In this document: positions 1-7,691 of the stretch, in pieces
Position numbering within the stretch: the stretch's first letter is position 1
Layout of the letters: each line of letters opens with the position of its first letter
Assembly: GCA_964196565.1 (NCBI GenBank)
Contig: CAXMUH010000074.1
Span: 1-18,806 of the forward strand
DNA length: 18,806 bases
Source of the DNA: 2-12-FULL-42-15 sp964196565
GTDB taxonomy: Bacteria > Pseudomonadota > Gammaproteobacteria > Coxiellales > Coxiellaceae
Reading direction: 5' to 3'
Translations under genes and position numbers: made by a program
The notes under the pieces: model-generated
Told to the model about the DNA's origin: nothing
The model's database searches: none
The model's input: the letters and a program-made list of their open reading frames with translations, nothing else

Positions 1-132
1 GGTGGTATAATTTTTGCCATTGCTAATAAAATGAAGTTGCCGATACGCTTTATTGGAATCGGTGAACAAGTTGGGGATTTAAAACCATTTGATGCCCATG
101 AGTTTGTGGAAGCCTTATTTGCAGAGCATTGA
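1..132 (+). CDS. ftsY: FtsY C-terminal end (partial)
   Basis: This is the last 43 codons of a + strand gene cut by the left edge of the window. The peptide begins GGIIFAIANKMKLPIRFIGI and ends in PFDAHEFVEALFAEH. This is the typical C-terminus of FtsY, the SRP receptor GTPase of the NG family that docks ribosome-nascent chain complexes at the inner membrane. The GxGE...DLxPF stretch is the conserved end of the G domain. The gene lies 44 bases upstream of ftsE, the usual ftsY-ftsE-ftsX order of gammaproteobacteria, which supports the call. The GTP-binding motifs lie outside the window. Confidence 0.93.
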   Translation, partial: GGIIFAIANKMKLPIRFIGIGEQVGDLKPFDAHEFVEALFAEH

Positions 133-176
133 TATGCTAGAATATTAAATAAATGCAAACAAGGAAGCCGCTCGTT

Positions 177-884
177 ATGATCCAGTTTACCAATGTTAGC
201 AAAACCTACAGCAACGGTTATCAAGCCCTCAACGACATCAGCTTTAAAATCAATGCCGGCGAAATGGTACTATTAACCGGGCCCTCAGGATCTGGCAAAA
301 CATCCTTGTTAAGACTGCTGCTGCGATTAGAAATACCCAGCGATGGCTATGTCTTTGTAAACAAATGCAATATTGCCAAATTGTCTCGATCCAAACTCCC
401 CATGCTGCGTCGATATATTGGCATGGTATTTCAACATCCACAGTTACTAGCAAATGAAACCGTTTATCATAATGTGGCGCTGCCATTATTGGTCGCAGGG
501 TATAAACCAAAAGAAGTAAAGCTGCGCACAACCGCTGCCTTGCAAAAAGTAGGCTTATTGGAAAAAAGTCACTTGCTAGCCGCTTCTCTGTCCAGTGGCG
601 AACAAAAACTCACCGAGATTGCCCGCGCCATTGCTACCACACCAAGAATTTTATTAGTTGATGAGCCAACTGCCAATGTGGATGCGCTAACCGCACAAGA
701 AATATTAAAACTGTTTAAAGCCTTTAATCAAATTGGCATCACCGTGATTATTGCAACGCATCAACGTAATTTACTTTTCACAAAGCAAACCAGCACATTG
801 TTTTTAAAGGATGGGTGTTTAAACGCCGGGGAACAATATAATGAAACCGAAAATAAAGGTTCCAGGAAAGAAAATGTCGAATAA
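177..884 (+). CDS. ftsE: Cell division ATP-binding protein FtsE
   Basis: FtsE is the ATPase subunit of the FtsEX ABC complex, which sits at the division ring and controls periplasmic murein hydrolases. The 235-residue protein shows Walker A GPSGSGKTS (35-43), the Q-loop Gln in VFQ (Q86), an ABC signature LSSGEQ (138-143), Walker B RILLVDE (157-163) and the switch His in ATHQ (H195). The start at 177 gives the family-typical N-terminus MIQFTNVSKTY and has AAGGAAG nine bases upstream. An in-frame ATG at 153 would add eight atypical residues and lies upstream of that ribosome site. The signature departs from the usual LSGGEQQR (see findings). The C-terminal tail past about residue 220 is polar and a little longer than in the 222-residue E. 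coli protein. The end overlaps ftsX. Confidence 0.95.
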   Translation: MIQFTNVSKTYSNGYQALNDISFKINAGEMVLLTGPSGSGKTSLLRLLLRLEIPSDGYVFVNKCNIAKLSRSKLPMLRRYIGMVFQHPQLLANETVYHNVALPLLVAGYKPKEVKLRTTAALQKVGLLEKSHLLAASLSSGEQKLTEIARAIATTPRILLVDEPTANVDALTAQEILKLFKAFNQIGITVIIATHQRNLLFTKQTSTLFLKDGCLNAGEQYNETENKGSRKENVE

Positions 885-1821
885 AATTGAATCCAAACAA
901 TACGGTCGTTTTGCTTTTTTAATCGTTTCACACTTTCGTGCACTAAAACACAGTTTAAAAGAAGTCATCAAAAAACCACTTTCTTGTTTAATTACCGCAA
1001 CCGTTATTGCAATTACCTTATCGCTGCCAGCCATACTGTTTGTATTACTGCATAACTTCCAGGTGGTCACAGAACATTGGAATAATAAACCCACCGTATC
1101 AATTTATCTAAAAAAGGAAGCCGGAACCGATCAAATTAACGCGATGATAAATAAACTTAGAGCGCAGTCTGAAATTGAAAACGTAAAATATATCTCTCCG
1201 GCTGAAGGTTTAAACGATCTTAAAAAATTCTCCGAGTTTAAAGACGTGGTTCCAATTTTACAAAACAACCCCCTGCCCGGCGTGATTAATCTCACCCTGT
1301 CGCAAAATGATCACGGCACGGAATCACTAAAAACACTGCTCAGCTCGTTACAAGCTTCGTTGATCGTTGATCAGACCCAGCTCGACACGCAATTAATTCT
1401 ACGCATGGATTTTATCCTAACCATCGCCAAAAGAATTATTCTTACGTTAGCCACACTATTAGGTATCGGCGTAATCCTTGTGGTCAGTAACACCATACGT
1501 TTAATCACCCAATCACATCGTCATGAAATGCAAATTCTGAAATTTATCGGCGCCACCAATAAATATATCCGCCGGCCATTTCTATATCATGGCTTATTAT
1601 ATGGCTGCATCGGCGGCCTATTGGCTTGGGTTTTGGTTGATCTAATCTGCGCATGGGTCTCGCCACCTTTATTGCAACTGGTGCAAACCTATGACGCAAC
1701 ATTTCAAGTTCACAGCAGCAACATCTCTACCGGTGCATCGCTTTTAGCCGTTGCAATTGGATTAAGCCTAATCGGCTCATGGCTGGCAATCAAGCAATAT
1801 GTCAGCGATCAAACTGTTTAG
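874..1821 (+). CDS. ftsX: Cell division protein FtsX
   Basis: FtsX is the membrane subunit of FtsEX; its periplasmic domain relays FtsE ATP cycling to amidase activators. From the ATG at 874 it is 315 residues. Four hydrophobic segments are visible at about 36-60, 186-211, 237-262 and 287-306, with a periplasmic domain (about 62-180) between the first and second. The stretch RHEMQILKFIGAT...RRPFLYHG (216-240) is the conserved FtsX loop after segment 2. The start at 874 has AGGA six bases upstream and overlaps ftsE by 11 bases. An in-frame ATG at 841 (326 residues, 44-base overlap, GGGGAA upstream) is a real alternative. Overlap with ftsE implies translational coupling. No clear intrinsic terminator follows. 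Confidence 0.94.
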   Translation: MSNKIESKQYGRFAFLIVSHFRALKHSLKEVIKKPLSCLITATVIAITLSLPAILFVLLHNFQVVTEHWNNKPTVSIYLKKEAGTDQINAMINKLRAQSEIENVKYISPAEGLNDLKKFSEFKDVVPILQNNPLPGVINLTLSQNDHGTESLKTLLSSLQASLIVDQTQLDTQLILRMDFILTIAKRIILTLATLLGIGVILVVSNTIRLITQSHRHEMQILKFIGATNKYIRRPFLYHGLLYGCIGGLLAWVLVDLICAWVSPPLLQLVQTYDATFQVHSSNISTGASLLAVAIGLSLIGSWLAIKQYVSDQTV

Positions 1822-1968
1822 CGCATAGGATAAATACTCCTAAGTCCGTCATCCCAAAAACATAACGTGTTATCCGGGACAACTGCTCTTGCGCCTAACT
1901 CTCACCTGCTTTTGCTATATCAATAACATCATTTAAAAAATGACTGTCATCCAGCAAATGTGTTTTTA

Positions 1969-2400
1969 TTATGGGGAGTTGCTTGTCTGGAGTTCCGCCA
2001 TCTCAACACTATCATCTTTTTGGTTCGCCAATTCATGAATTGGTATCTTAGAATACACGCTCTTAAGAATATCAAGAGCTAAATCACTGTGTTCTCCATT
2101 CTGGAGTTTAGCCAAGCTATTAAAAATCGATTCAAATTTTTCCACTAATTGCTGCTGCGTAGCACCAGGACTATCAATAATCTTTTTTAAACTGGTAAAT
2201 TGATCAATTGAATTTTTACATATATCTTTTCTTGCGTTTCGTCTTGCAATATCTTTATCCGTAACAATTTTTCCTGGAACAAAGAAGTGCCATCTTCTTT
2301 CGCCTACCCCGGGTTTTGAGTTTTCTTTTTCAGTCAACTGCTTTAAATATTTGATACCCTCGTCAATGGAAGACTTGCTTTTCTCTACTGGTCTGCTCAT
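1969..2400 (-). CDS. Hypothetical protein, 143 aa, unrecognised
   Basis: I do not recognise this family. The 143-residue product has no signal peptide or membrane segment. It is charged, rich in Lys, Glu and Asp, and looks largely helical (GIKYLKQLTEKEN near the N-terminus, LVEKFESIFNSLAKLQNGE in the middle). Only the segment GERRWHFFVPG has several aromatic residues. The C-terminus is polar and small-residue rich (VEMAELQTSNSP). GAGG lies eight bases before the ATG, supporting translation. It is the only minus-strand gene between ftsX and rpoH, genes that are normally neighbours, so it is probably a lineage-specific insertion. A secreted effector or an orphan regulator are both possible; the sequence does not decide. 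Confidence 0.7.
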   Translation of the reverse strand: MSRPVEKSKSSIDEGIKYLKQLTEKENSKPGVGERRWHFFVPGKIVTDKDIARRNARKDICKNSIDQFTSLKKIIDSPGATQQQLVEKFESIFNSLAKLQNGEHSDLALDILKSVYSKIPIHELANQKDDSVEMAELQTSNSP

Positions 2401-2577
2401 TATATTGCCTCAACTTTTATAATATTATTCCCTTCTGATTAGACTGGTTAGCCTTTCCATGCCATCATACTACCAGGTAAGTATTAAGGGAGTATTAATG
2501 TGGCTTTATTTGACCATAAAGGTCCCTGCCCAGCAGACTAAAGCACCTAGCACGTACTATATTACTCACAAAAAGCA

Positions 2578-2586
2578 TGTTAAAAT
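2578..2586 (+). promoter_or_regulatory. Candidate extended -10 promoter for rpoH
   Basis: TGTTAAAAT fits an extended -10 (TGnTAAAAT). No good -35 lies 16-18 bases upstream. It would give a leader of about 60 bases before the rpoH ATG. The only purine-rich ribosome site is AGAGG, rather far (about 14 bases) from the start. Confidence 0.3.
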
Positions 2587-2652
2587 GGCTGGTAAATTTT
2601 AGAACAATCAATAACCACTATTCTTAGCTAAGCAGAGGTTATATAAAAGAAA

Positions 2653-3525
2653 ATGTCCAAATATCTACAATGCATCGATGATCGAGCTTTAACTGTTGGC
2701 AGTTTAAGCACATATATTCAATGGGTTAATAAATTCCCTCTTCTAGAAGAAAGTGAAGAAAAACACGCCGCCGAGCAGCTCAAATACCATAATGACCTAG
2801 AATCAGCACGTAAACTAATCCTTTCCCACCTGCGTTTGGTGGTCAAAATTGCTCGTGGTTACTCCGGTTATGGGCTTTCTCAGTCTGATTTGATCCAAGA
2901 GGGCAATATTGGCCTGATGAAAGCGGTAAAACGCTTCGATCCTAGCGTGGGCGTACGGCTGGTATCCTTTGCAATTCACTGGATTCGGGCTGAAATGCAT
3001 GAATTTATCCTGCGTAACTGGCGTATTGTTAAGATCGCAACCACTAAAGCGCAACGTAAATTATTCTTTAATCTCAGAAGGTTAGCCAAACAACGCGGTT
3101 GGTTTAGTAATGACGAGGTTAATGCTGTCGCCACATTGCTAAATGTCAGTGAAAAAGACGTGCGCCAAATGGAAGCTCGACTTAATAGCTTTGACGAAGC
3201 CTTTGATGGCAGTGATGATAGCGATGATTCTAATAGTATCAGCTCATGGAATGCGCCCGTTCATTATTTAGAAGATAAACAAGCCAATCCAGCGGACCAA
3301 TTAGAACAAATTGACTACAAAGCGAAAGAAAAAATTAAGCTGCAAACAGCACTTCATGCGCTAGACCCTCGCAGCCAAGATATTTTACACCAGCGCTGGT
3401 TAGCCGAAGATAAAGCGACTTTACAAGACCTGGCAAAAAAATATCAAATCTCCGCCGAACGCATACGACAATTAGAAAAAAATGCCATGCAAAAAATACG
3501 TGTAGCATTAGCCGCCGCCGCATAA
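2653..3525 (+). CDS. rpoH: RNA polymerase heat-shock sigma factor RpoH (sigma-32)
   Basis: RpoH directs RNA polymerase to heat-shock promoters (chaperones and proteases). The 290-residue protein shows sigma region 2 at about 53-122 (LSHLRLVVKIARGYSGYG, then DLIQEGNIGLMKAVKRFDP), with the -10 recognition helix FAIHWIRAEMHEFILRNWR. The RpoH box QRKLFFNLR (134-142) separates it from housekeeping sigma factors. Region 4 has the -35 recognition HTH at about 255-281 (LQDLAKKYQISAERIRQLEK). An acidic Ser/Asp linker (185-195) joins the halves, as in other RpoH proteins. Length is close to the E. coli protein (284). It follows the ftsYEX block as in most gammaproteobacteria, separated here by the minus-strand gene at 1969-2400. 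The next gene, a periplasmic thiol protein, starts 83 bases downstream. Confidence 0.97.
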   Translation: MSKYLQCIDDRALTVGSLSTYIQWVNKFPLLEESEEKHAAEQLKYHNDLESARKLILSHLRLVVKIARGYSGYGLSQSDLIQEGNIGLMKAVKRFDPSVGVRLVSFAIHWIRAEMHEFILRNWRIVKIATTKAQRKLFFNLRRLAKQRGWFSNDEVNAVATLLNVSEKDVRQMEARLNSFDEAFDGSDDSDDSNSISSWNAPVHYLEDKQANPADQLEQIDYKAKEKIKLQTALHALDPRSQDILHQRWLAEDKATLQDLAKKYQISAERIRQLEKNAMQKIRVALAAAA

Positions 3526-3608
3526 CGAATAAGACTGGTATAAATATTATTTAATGGTTAATATATCTGCCAGGCTCTGCTTTTTATTAACAATAATATA
3601 AGGATTCG

Positions 3609-4391
3609 ATGGTGAAAATTAAACGTCTGATAATCTCAAGTCTAGCACTCGTCAGTATGGTGTTTGTTGGTTCTACGCTTGCTGCAAATGGTGCGCCCAT
3701 CGCATCAAGTCCTAAATTTAACCCGCAACAAGTTAAATCTATTCAAAAAATTATTCATAATTATTTGATTAAAAATCCTGAAGTTTTGCTCCAGGCTTCA
3801 GTTGCTTTACGTAAAAAAATGAAAGAGAAACAACAGTCTGACGCCATGCAAGCAATTCAAGCAAATAAACAGACTCTATTTAATGATGCCAATAGCCCGA
3901 CTGCCGGTAACCCGAATGGCAACATTATGATGGTTGAGTTTTTTGATTACCAATGCCCACATTGCAAAACCATGAATGCCACTGTTCAGAACTTAATCAA
4001 GAAAAACAGTGACCTTAAAGTGATTTTTAAAGAATGGCCAATTTTTGGTGGAAGCTCATTAGAAGCCGCGAAAGCTGCCATTGCTGCCAATATGCAGGGC
4101 AAATATTTTGAAATGCATGACGCATTGTTGGCTGCAGGCAACCCAATGACCAAAAACAAAATCTTTCAATTAGCGAAAAAAGCCGGCTTAAATATCGCAA
4201 AATTAAAGAAAAACATGGATGATCCAAAAGTTATGCAGCAAATCAAAGCTAACTTTGATTTAGCCCGCAAGCTTAAGTTAGTTGGAACACCTGCTTTTGT
4301 ACTAACAAACAAAGCTGAAACCACGTATAAGTTTATCCCAGGCCAAACAACTGAGGAAAACTTGCAAAAGATTGTTACTCAGCTAAAGTAG
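3609..4391 (+). CDS. Com1/DsbA2-like periplasmic thioredoxin-fold protein
   Basis: This is an exported 260-residue protein of the DsbA/thioredoxin superfamily, which forms or isomerises disulfides in envelope proteins. A signal peptide spans residues 1-25 (basic VKIKR, hydrophobic core, cleavage after STLA). The segment FNPQQVKSIQKIIHNYLIKN (38-57), with the following PEVLLQASVALRKK, resembles the N-terminal dimerisation region of Legionella DsbA2 and the Coxiella 27-kDa antigen Com1. The thioredoxin domain carries the CPHC redox site (116-119, FFDYQCPHCK) and the cis-proline loop VGTPAF (P228). AAGGA precedes the start. Family recognition rests on remembered sequence similarity to Com1. Such proteins can be outer-membrane associated, but no lipobox is visible here. 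It may be co-transcribed with rpoH (83-base gap). Confidence 0.9.
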   Translation: MVKIKRLIISSLALVSMVFVGSTLAANGAPIASSPKFNPQQVKSIQKIIHNYLIKNPEVLLQASVALRKKMKEKQQSDAMQAIQANKQTLFNDANSPTAGNPNGNIMMVEFFDYQCPHCKTMNATVQNLIKKNSDLKVIFKEWPIFGGSSLEAAKAAIAANMQGKYFEMHDALLAAGNPMTKNKIFQLAKKAGLNIAKLKKNMDDPKVMQQIKANFDLARKLKLVGTPAFVLTNKAETTYKFIPGQTTEENLQKIVTQLK

Positions 4392-4397
4392 CCTACG

Positions 4398-4415
4398 TAG
4401 GGTGGATTAGGCACC
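4398..4415. repeat. Fragment of GTAGGGTGGATTAG repeat family
   Basis: GTAGGGTGGATTAG followed by GCACC repeats the left end of the element at 9023-9107 after rsmB, where the same core is followed by CACC. Only one arm is recognisable here. It begins seven bases after the com1-like stop codon. Confidence 0.6.
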
Positions 4416-4436
4416 AAGCCGTGGGGGCCAACAAAT

Positions 4437-4512
4437 CGTCATCCCAGCGAAAGCTGGGATCTCATTACATTGGCGCATGATTTAAAAGATTCCTGCATTC
4501 GCAGGAATGACG
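4437..4512. repeat. REP-like double-hairpin palindromic repeat
   Basis: The element is bounded by CGTCAT (4437-4442) and its complement ATGACG (4507-4512). It contains two 8-bp hairpins: ATCCCAGC-GAAA-GCTGGGAT (4441-4460) and ATTCCTGC-ATTC-GCAGGAAT (4489-4508), separated by 28 bases. This is the architecture of REP-type intergenic repeats with CGTCATTCC-type ends found in many bacteria. A half-end CGTCATCCC also occurs at 1847-1855 after ftsX. It may stabilise the com1-like mRNA 3' end or be a relic of a REP-associated transposase; no transposase is present in the window. Confidence 0.75.
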
Positions 4513-4530
4513 GAGCCTAAGGCTCACCTC

Positions 4531-4565
4531 TTATTGGGCTTCGCTACGCACAACCCAAACTACGG
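4531..4565. repeat. Short palindromic intergenic repeat (TTGGGC...CCCAA)
   Basis: TATTGGGCTTCGCTACGCAC followed by AACCCAAACTACG forms an imperfect inverted repeat of a kind common in proteobacterial intergenic regions. It directly follows the REP-like element. Together with the fragment at 4398 it makes this gap a repeat cluster. I see no coding sequence in 4392-4719. Confidence 0.4.
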
Positions 4566-4603
4566 CTCGACTTGTGCTTCGTTTTCCCTCGGGACGGTGG
4601 CTA

Positions 4604-4668
4604 GCCGGGAATCACGCTAAAAATTCAACCTCCAGGTTTTTTGTATTTCCCGGCCTGGTTTTTTTAGC
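4604..4668 (+). terminator. Terminator/attenuator-like alternative hairpins before glyQ
   Basis: Two overlapping stems are possible. GCCGGGAA (4604-4611) pairs perfectly with TTCCCGGC (4647-4654). CCAGG (4632-4636) pairs with CCTGG (4654-4658) and is followed at once by seven T (4659-4665), the form of an intrinsic terminator. The two stems share base 4654 and are incompatible as drawn. An outer pairing GCTAAAAA (4616-4623) with TTTTTAGC (4661-4668) is also possible. It may simply terminate upstream transcription, or attenuate glyQ if a promoter lies upstream. No T-box features were recognised. Confidence 0.5.
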
Positions 4669-4719
4669 TTAAGGGTGATACTTTTGTCGTTTGGAAAACC
4701 TAAAGCTTAACTTTTAAAT

Positions 4720-5628
4720 ATGAAACCAACACTTAACTTTCAAGAGATGATTCTCACCCTAAACCAATACTGGTCAAAGCATGGCTGTGTACTTTTACAA
4801 CCCCTTGATTCTGAAGTCGGTGCAGGAACTTTTCATCCTGCTACTTTTTTGCGAGCCATTGGGCCCGAGCCCTGGAGCTGCGCCTATGTACAACCATCGC
4901 GCCGACCAACCGACGGCCGCTATGGTGATAATCCGAACCGAACCCAACATTATTATCAATACCAAGTATTGCTAAAGCCGGCACCGGAAAATATTCAAGA
5001 GCTTTACTTGGATTCACTTAAAGCGCTGGGCATCGATCCACTGCTTCATGATATTCGATTTGTTGAAGATAATTGGGAAGCTCCAACTCTCGGAGCTTGG
5101 GGAATAGGCTGGGAAGTTTGGCAAGATGGTATGGAAATTACCCAATTTACTTACTTTCAACAAGCCGGTGGATTGGTGTGCAAACCCGTCAGTGGTGAAA
5201 TCACTTACGGATTAGAACGACTCGCGATGTTTATTCAAGGTGTGGATAATATGTTTGACCTTGTGTGGGCAACTACACCCGCGGGGGATGTAACTTATGG
5301 AGACGTTTATCATCAAAATGAAGTGGAAATGTCTGCGTACAACTTTGAACATGCCGACATAAAGCAATTATTTAAAAACTTTGATCACTGTGAAAAAGAA
5401 GCCAAGCGTTTAGTCGAAGTTGAGCTGCCTCTGCCCGCATACGAAATGGTACTAAAAGCATCACACCTATTTAATTTACTCGATGCACGCCAAGCAATTT
5501 CAGTTACCGAGCGCCAAAGTTATATCTTGCGAATACGCAAACTCGCCTTTATCGTCGCCGAAGCCTATTATCTGGCACGTGAAAAATTAGGCTTTCCGAT
5601 GTTAAAATCAGCGGGGAGCAAGTCATGA
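4720..5628 (+). CDS. glyQ: Glycine--tRNA ligase alpha subunit
   Basis: GlyQ is the catalytic (class II, aminoacylation active-site) subunit of the bacterial alpha2beta2 glycyl-tRNA synthetase and acts in the cytoplasm. The 302-residue protein has the near-invariant family blocks LQPLDSEVGAGTFHPATFLR (26-45) and PSRRPTDGRYGDNPNR (59-74), followed by the HYYQYQV motif and the WEAPTLGAWGIGWEVW block. Length matches E. coli GlyQ (303). The ATG at 4720 gives the canonical N-terminus, but no Shine-Dalgarno sequence is visible upstream (the leader is A/T-rich), so initiation may rely on an unstructured 5' end. The stop overlaps the glyS start by four bases (ATGA at 5625). It heads a three-gene unit with glyS and rsmB. 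Confidence 0.97.
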   Translation: MKPTLNFQEMILTLNQYWSKHGCVLLQPLDSEVGAGTFHPATFLRAIGPEPWSCAYVQPSRRPTDGRYGDNPNRTQHYYQYQVLLKPAPENIQELYLDSLKALGIDPLLHDIRFVEDNWEAPTLGAWGIGWEVWQDGMEITQFTYFQQAGGLVCKPVSGEITYGLERLAMFIQGVDNMFDLVWATTPAGDVTYGDVYHQNEVEMSAYNFEHADIKQLFKNFDHCEKEAKRLVEVELPLPAYEMVLKASHLFNLLDARQAISVTERQSYILRIRKLAFIVAEAYYLAREKLGFPMLKSAGSKS

Positions 5629-7691
5629 GCACAAAAGATTTCCTGTTTGAAATAGGCTGCGAAGAACTTCCACCAAAATCATTAATGCGTTTAGCCAATG
5701 CCTTAATGGATAATATTACAGAGCAATTGCAATTGGCTAAACTTGACTATAAAGAGTCGCATGTCTTTGCAACCCCAAGGCGCATGGCTGTTTTAATTAC
5801 CGATTTAGCCACTTCACAAGAAAACCAAACCATTGAACGCCAAGGTCCAAGTGTCACCGCCGCCTTTGATAAAGATGGTACACCAACACTCGCGGGCATC
5901 GGTTTTGCGCGCTCCTGCGGAGTCTCGGCCGATCAATTACAAGTTAGAAACACTGACAAAGGTGAACGTTTATTCTGTGAAATTAAACAAACCGGCAAAC
6001 CGACATCTGAACTGTTACCAGAAATTATAGACACAGCGTTAAACAATCTTCCAATTAACAAACCGATGCGCTGGGGACTAAATGATTTAAGCTTTGTTCG
6101 CCCCGTTAAATGGCTGCTTATGTTATTTGGCAGTGATGTCGTGAAAGCCACATTTTTTGACAAGAAAACTTGCCATGAAACCTATGGCCACCGATTTCAT
6201 CATCCCAAAGCTATTCAAATTAACCAACCGCGTGAATATGAACAACTCCTGCAAACTAACGGCTTAGTGGCTGCAGATTTTGACAAGCGCAAACAAAAAA
6301 TTCGCCAACAAATAGAATCACAAAGCCCGCATTACGGCAAAGCCGTTATCGATGAAAGCTTATTAAACTTTGTCACCGCACTGGTTGAGTGGCCCGTTGT
6401 ATTAATTGGCCAATTTAAAGAAGATTTTTTACAAGTACCGGCCGAAGCCATAATCACTTCAATGAAAGTACATCAAAAATGTTTTCCTATTGTGGATAAA
6501 CAAAACAATTTACTGCCCTACTTTATTATGGTGAGCAATATTGAAAGCAAAAATCCACAAAAAGTAATTGAAGGTAATGAGCGCGTTATTAATGCGCGCC
6601 TTGCCGATGCTACATTCTTTTATAACAAAGATTTAGCTCAACCATTAACACATTTTACAGATAAACTATCTCATGTTATTTTTCAGAAAAAATTAGGCAC
6701 ATTAGCAGACCGCAGCGATCGTTTAGTAAAACTGTCCACAAAAATCGCGAAACAGCTCGAACTCGATAGCAAAACCGCGCGTCGTGCCGCTGAACTTTCT
6801 AAGTTTGACCTGATGACCGATATGGTCGGCGAATTTCCTGAATTACAAGGCACCATGGGTTCTTATTACGCCAAAAACGCAGCTGAAACAGATGAAGTGG
6901 CTAATGCGATTAAAGAACATTATTACCCGCGCTTTTCCGGTGACCAATTACCTGAAACTGAACTGGGTACCGTGCTTGCTTTAGCTGATCGATTAGACCT
7001 ATTAATTGGTATCCTTGGAATTAACAAAATTCCAACCGGTGAAAAAGATCCGTATGCATTAAAGCGCTCAGCATTGGGCATCGTGCGTCTAATTGTTGAG
7101 AAGTCATTACCGCTTGATTTACATAAACTTTTACAGGGCGCCTATAATAGTTTTGATGACCTTCCCAATAAAAACGTGGTGGATCAAGCGTTCCAATTTA
7201 TAATGGAACGCATGCGCTCGTGGTACTTAGAGCAGGGCGTAAAACCAGAATTGTTTGCTGCAGTCAGCGCTTGCTCGCCGACGAAACCACTTGATTTTGA
7301 TCAACGTATAAAAGCGGTGCAACAATTTCAAACTTTACCAGAATCCAGCTCATTAGCCGCTGCAAATAAACGCGTCAGCAATATATTAAAAAAAGCAAAT
7401 AGCGGACAAAAAGCTAAACATATAAACGACAGCTTGTTTGAAAATGATGTGGAGCGAAAACTCGCAGACTTATTAAAACAAAAAACAGAATCGGTTAATA
7501 ATCTTTACAATCAAGCCAACTATACCGAAGCGCTGAGTGAACTTGCTACGTTAAAAGAACCTGTTGATAGCTTCTTTGATCAAGTAATGATTATGGTAGA
7601 TGATAAAAAAGTACGTGACAATCGTCTGGCCTTATTAGCCGGACTGCATCACTTGTTTACTCAAGTCGCTGATATTTCATTATTACCATGA
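5625..7691 (+). CDS. glyS: Glycine--tRNA ligase beta subunit
   Basis: GlyS binds tRNA-Gly and completes the tetrameric glycyl-tRNA synthetase with GlyQ. The 688-residue length equals the usual family length (689 in E. coli). The N-terminus DFLFEIGCEELPPKSL (5-20) is the family signature. Further recognisable blocks are the central EAIITSMKVHQKCFPI, the HD-domain-like stretch KEHYYPRFSGDQLPET with LALADRLDLLIGI, and KDPYALKRSALGI near residue 475. The C-terminal third is the tRNA anticodon-binding region. Its ATG lies inside the glyQ stop (ATGA) with GGGGAG upstream within glyQ. Its stop overlaps the rsmB start in the same way, so both junctions suggest translational coupling. Confidence 0.97.
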   Translation: MSTKDFLFEIGCEELPPKSLMRLANALMDNITEQLQLAKLDYKESHVFATPRRMAVLITDLATSQENQTIERQGPSVTAAFDKDGTPTLAGIGFARSCGVSADQLQVRNTDKGERLFCEIKQTGKPTSELLPEIIDTALNNLPINKPMRWGLNDLSFVRPVKWLLMLFGSDVVKATFFDKKTCHETYGHRFHHPKAIQINQPREYEQLLQTNGLVAADFDKRKQKIRQQIESQSPHYGKAVIDESLLNFVTALVEWPVVLIGQFKEDFLQVPAEAIITSMKVHQKCFPIVDKQNNLLPYFIMVSNIESKNPQKVIEGNERVINARLADATFFYNKDLAQPLTHFTDKLSHVIFQKKLGTLADRSDRLVKLSTKIAKQLELDSKTARRAAELSKFDLMTDMVGEFPELQGTMGSYYAKNAAETDEVANAIKEHYYPRFSGDQLPETELGTVLALADRLDLLIGILGINKIPTGEKDPYALKRSALGIVRLIVEKSLPLDLHKLLQGAYNSFDDLPNKNVVDQAFQFIMERMRSWYLEQGVKPELFAAVSACSPTKPLDFDQRIKAVQQFQTLPESSSLAAANKRVSNILKKANSGQKAKHINDSLFENDVERKLADLLKQKTESVNNLYNQANYTEALSELATLKEPVDSFFDQVMIMVDDKKVRDNRLALLAGLHHLFTQVADISLLP

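Noticed and set aside
4590..4668. T-box riboswitch before glyQ
   Set aside because: No stem I, specifier loop or T-box sequence could be recognised, and T-boxes are not expected before glyQS in gammaproteobacteria.
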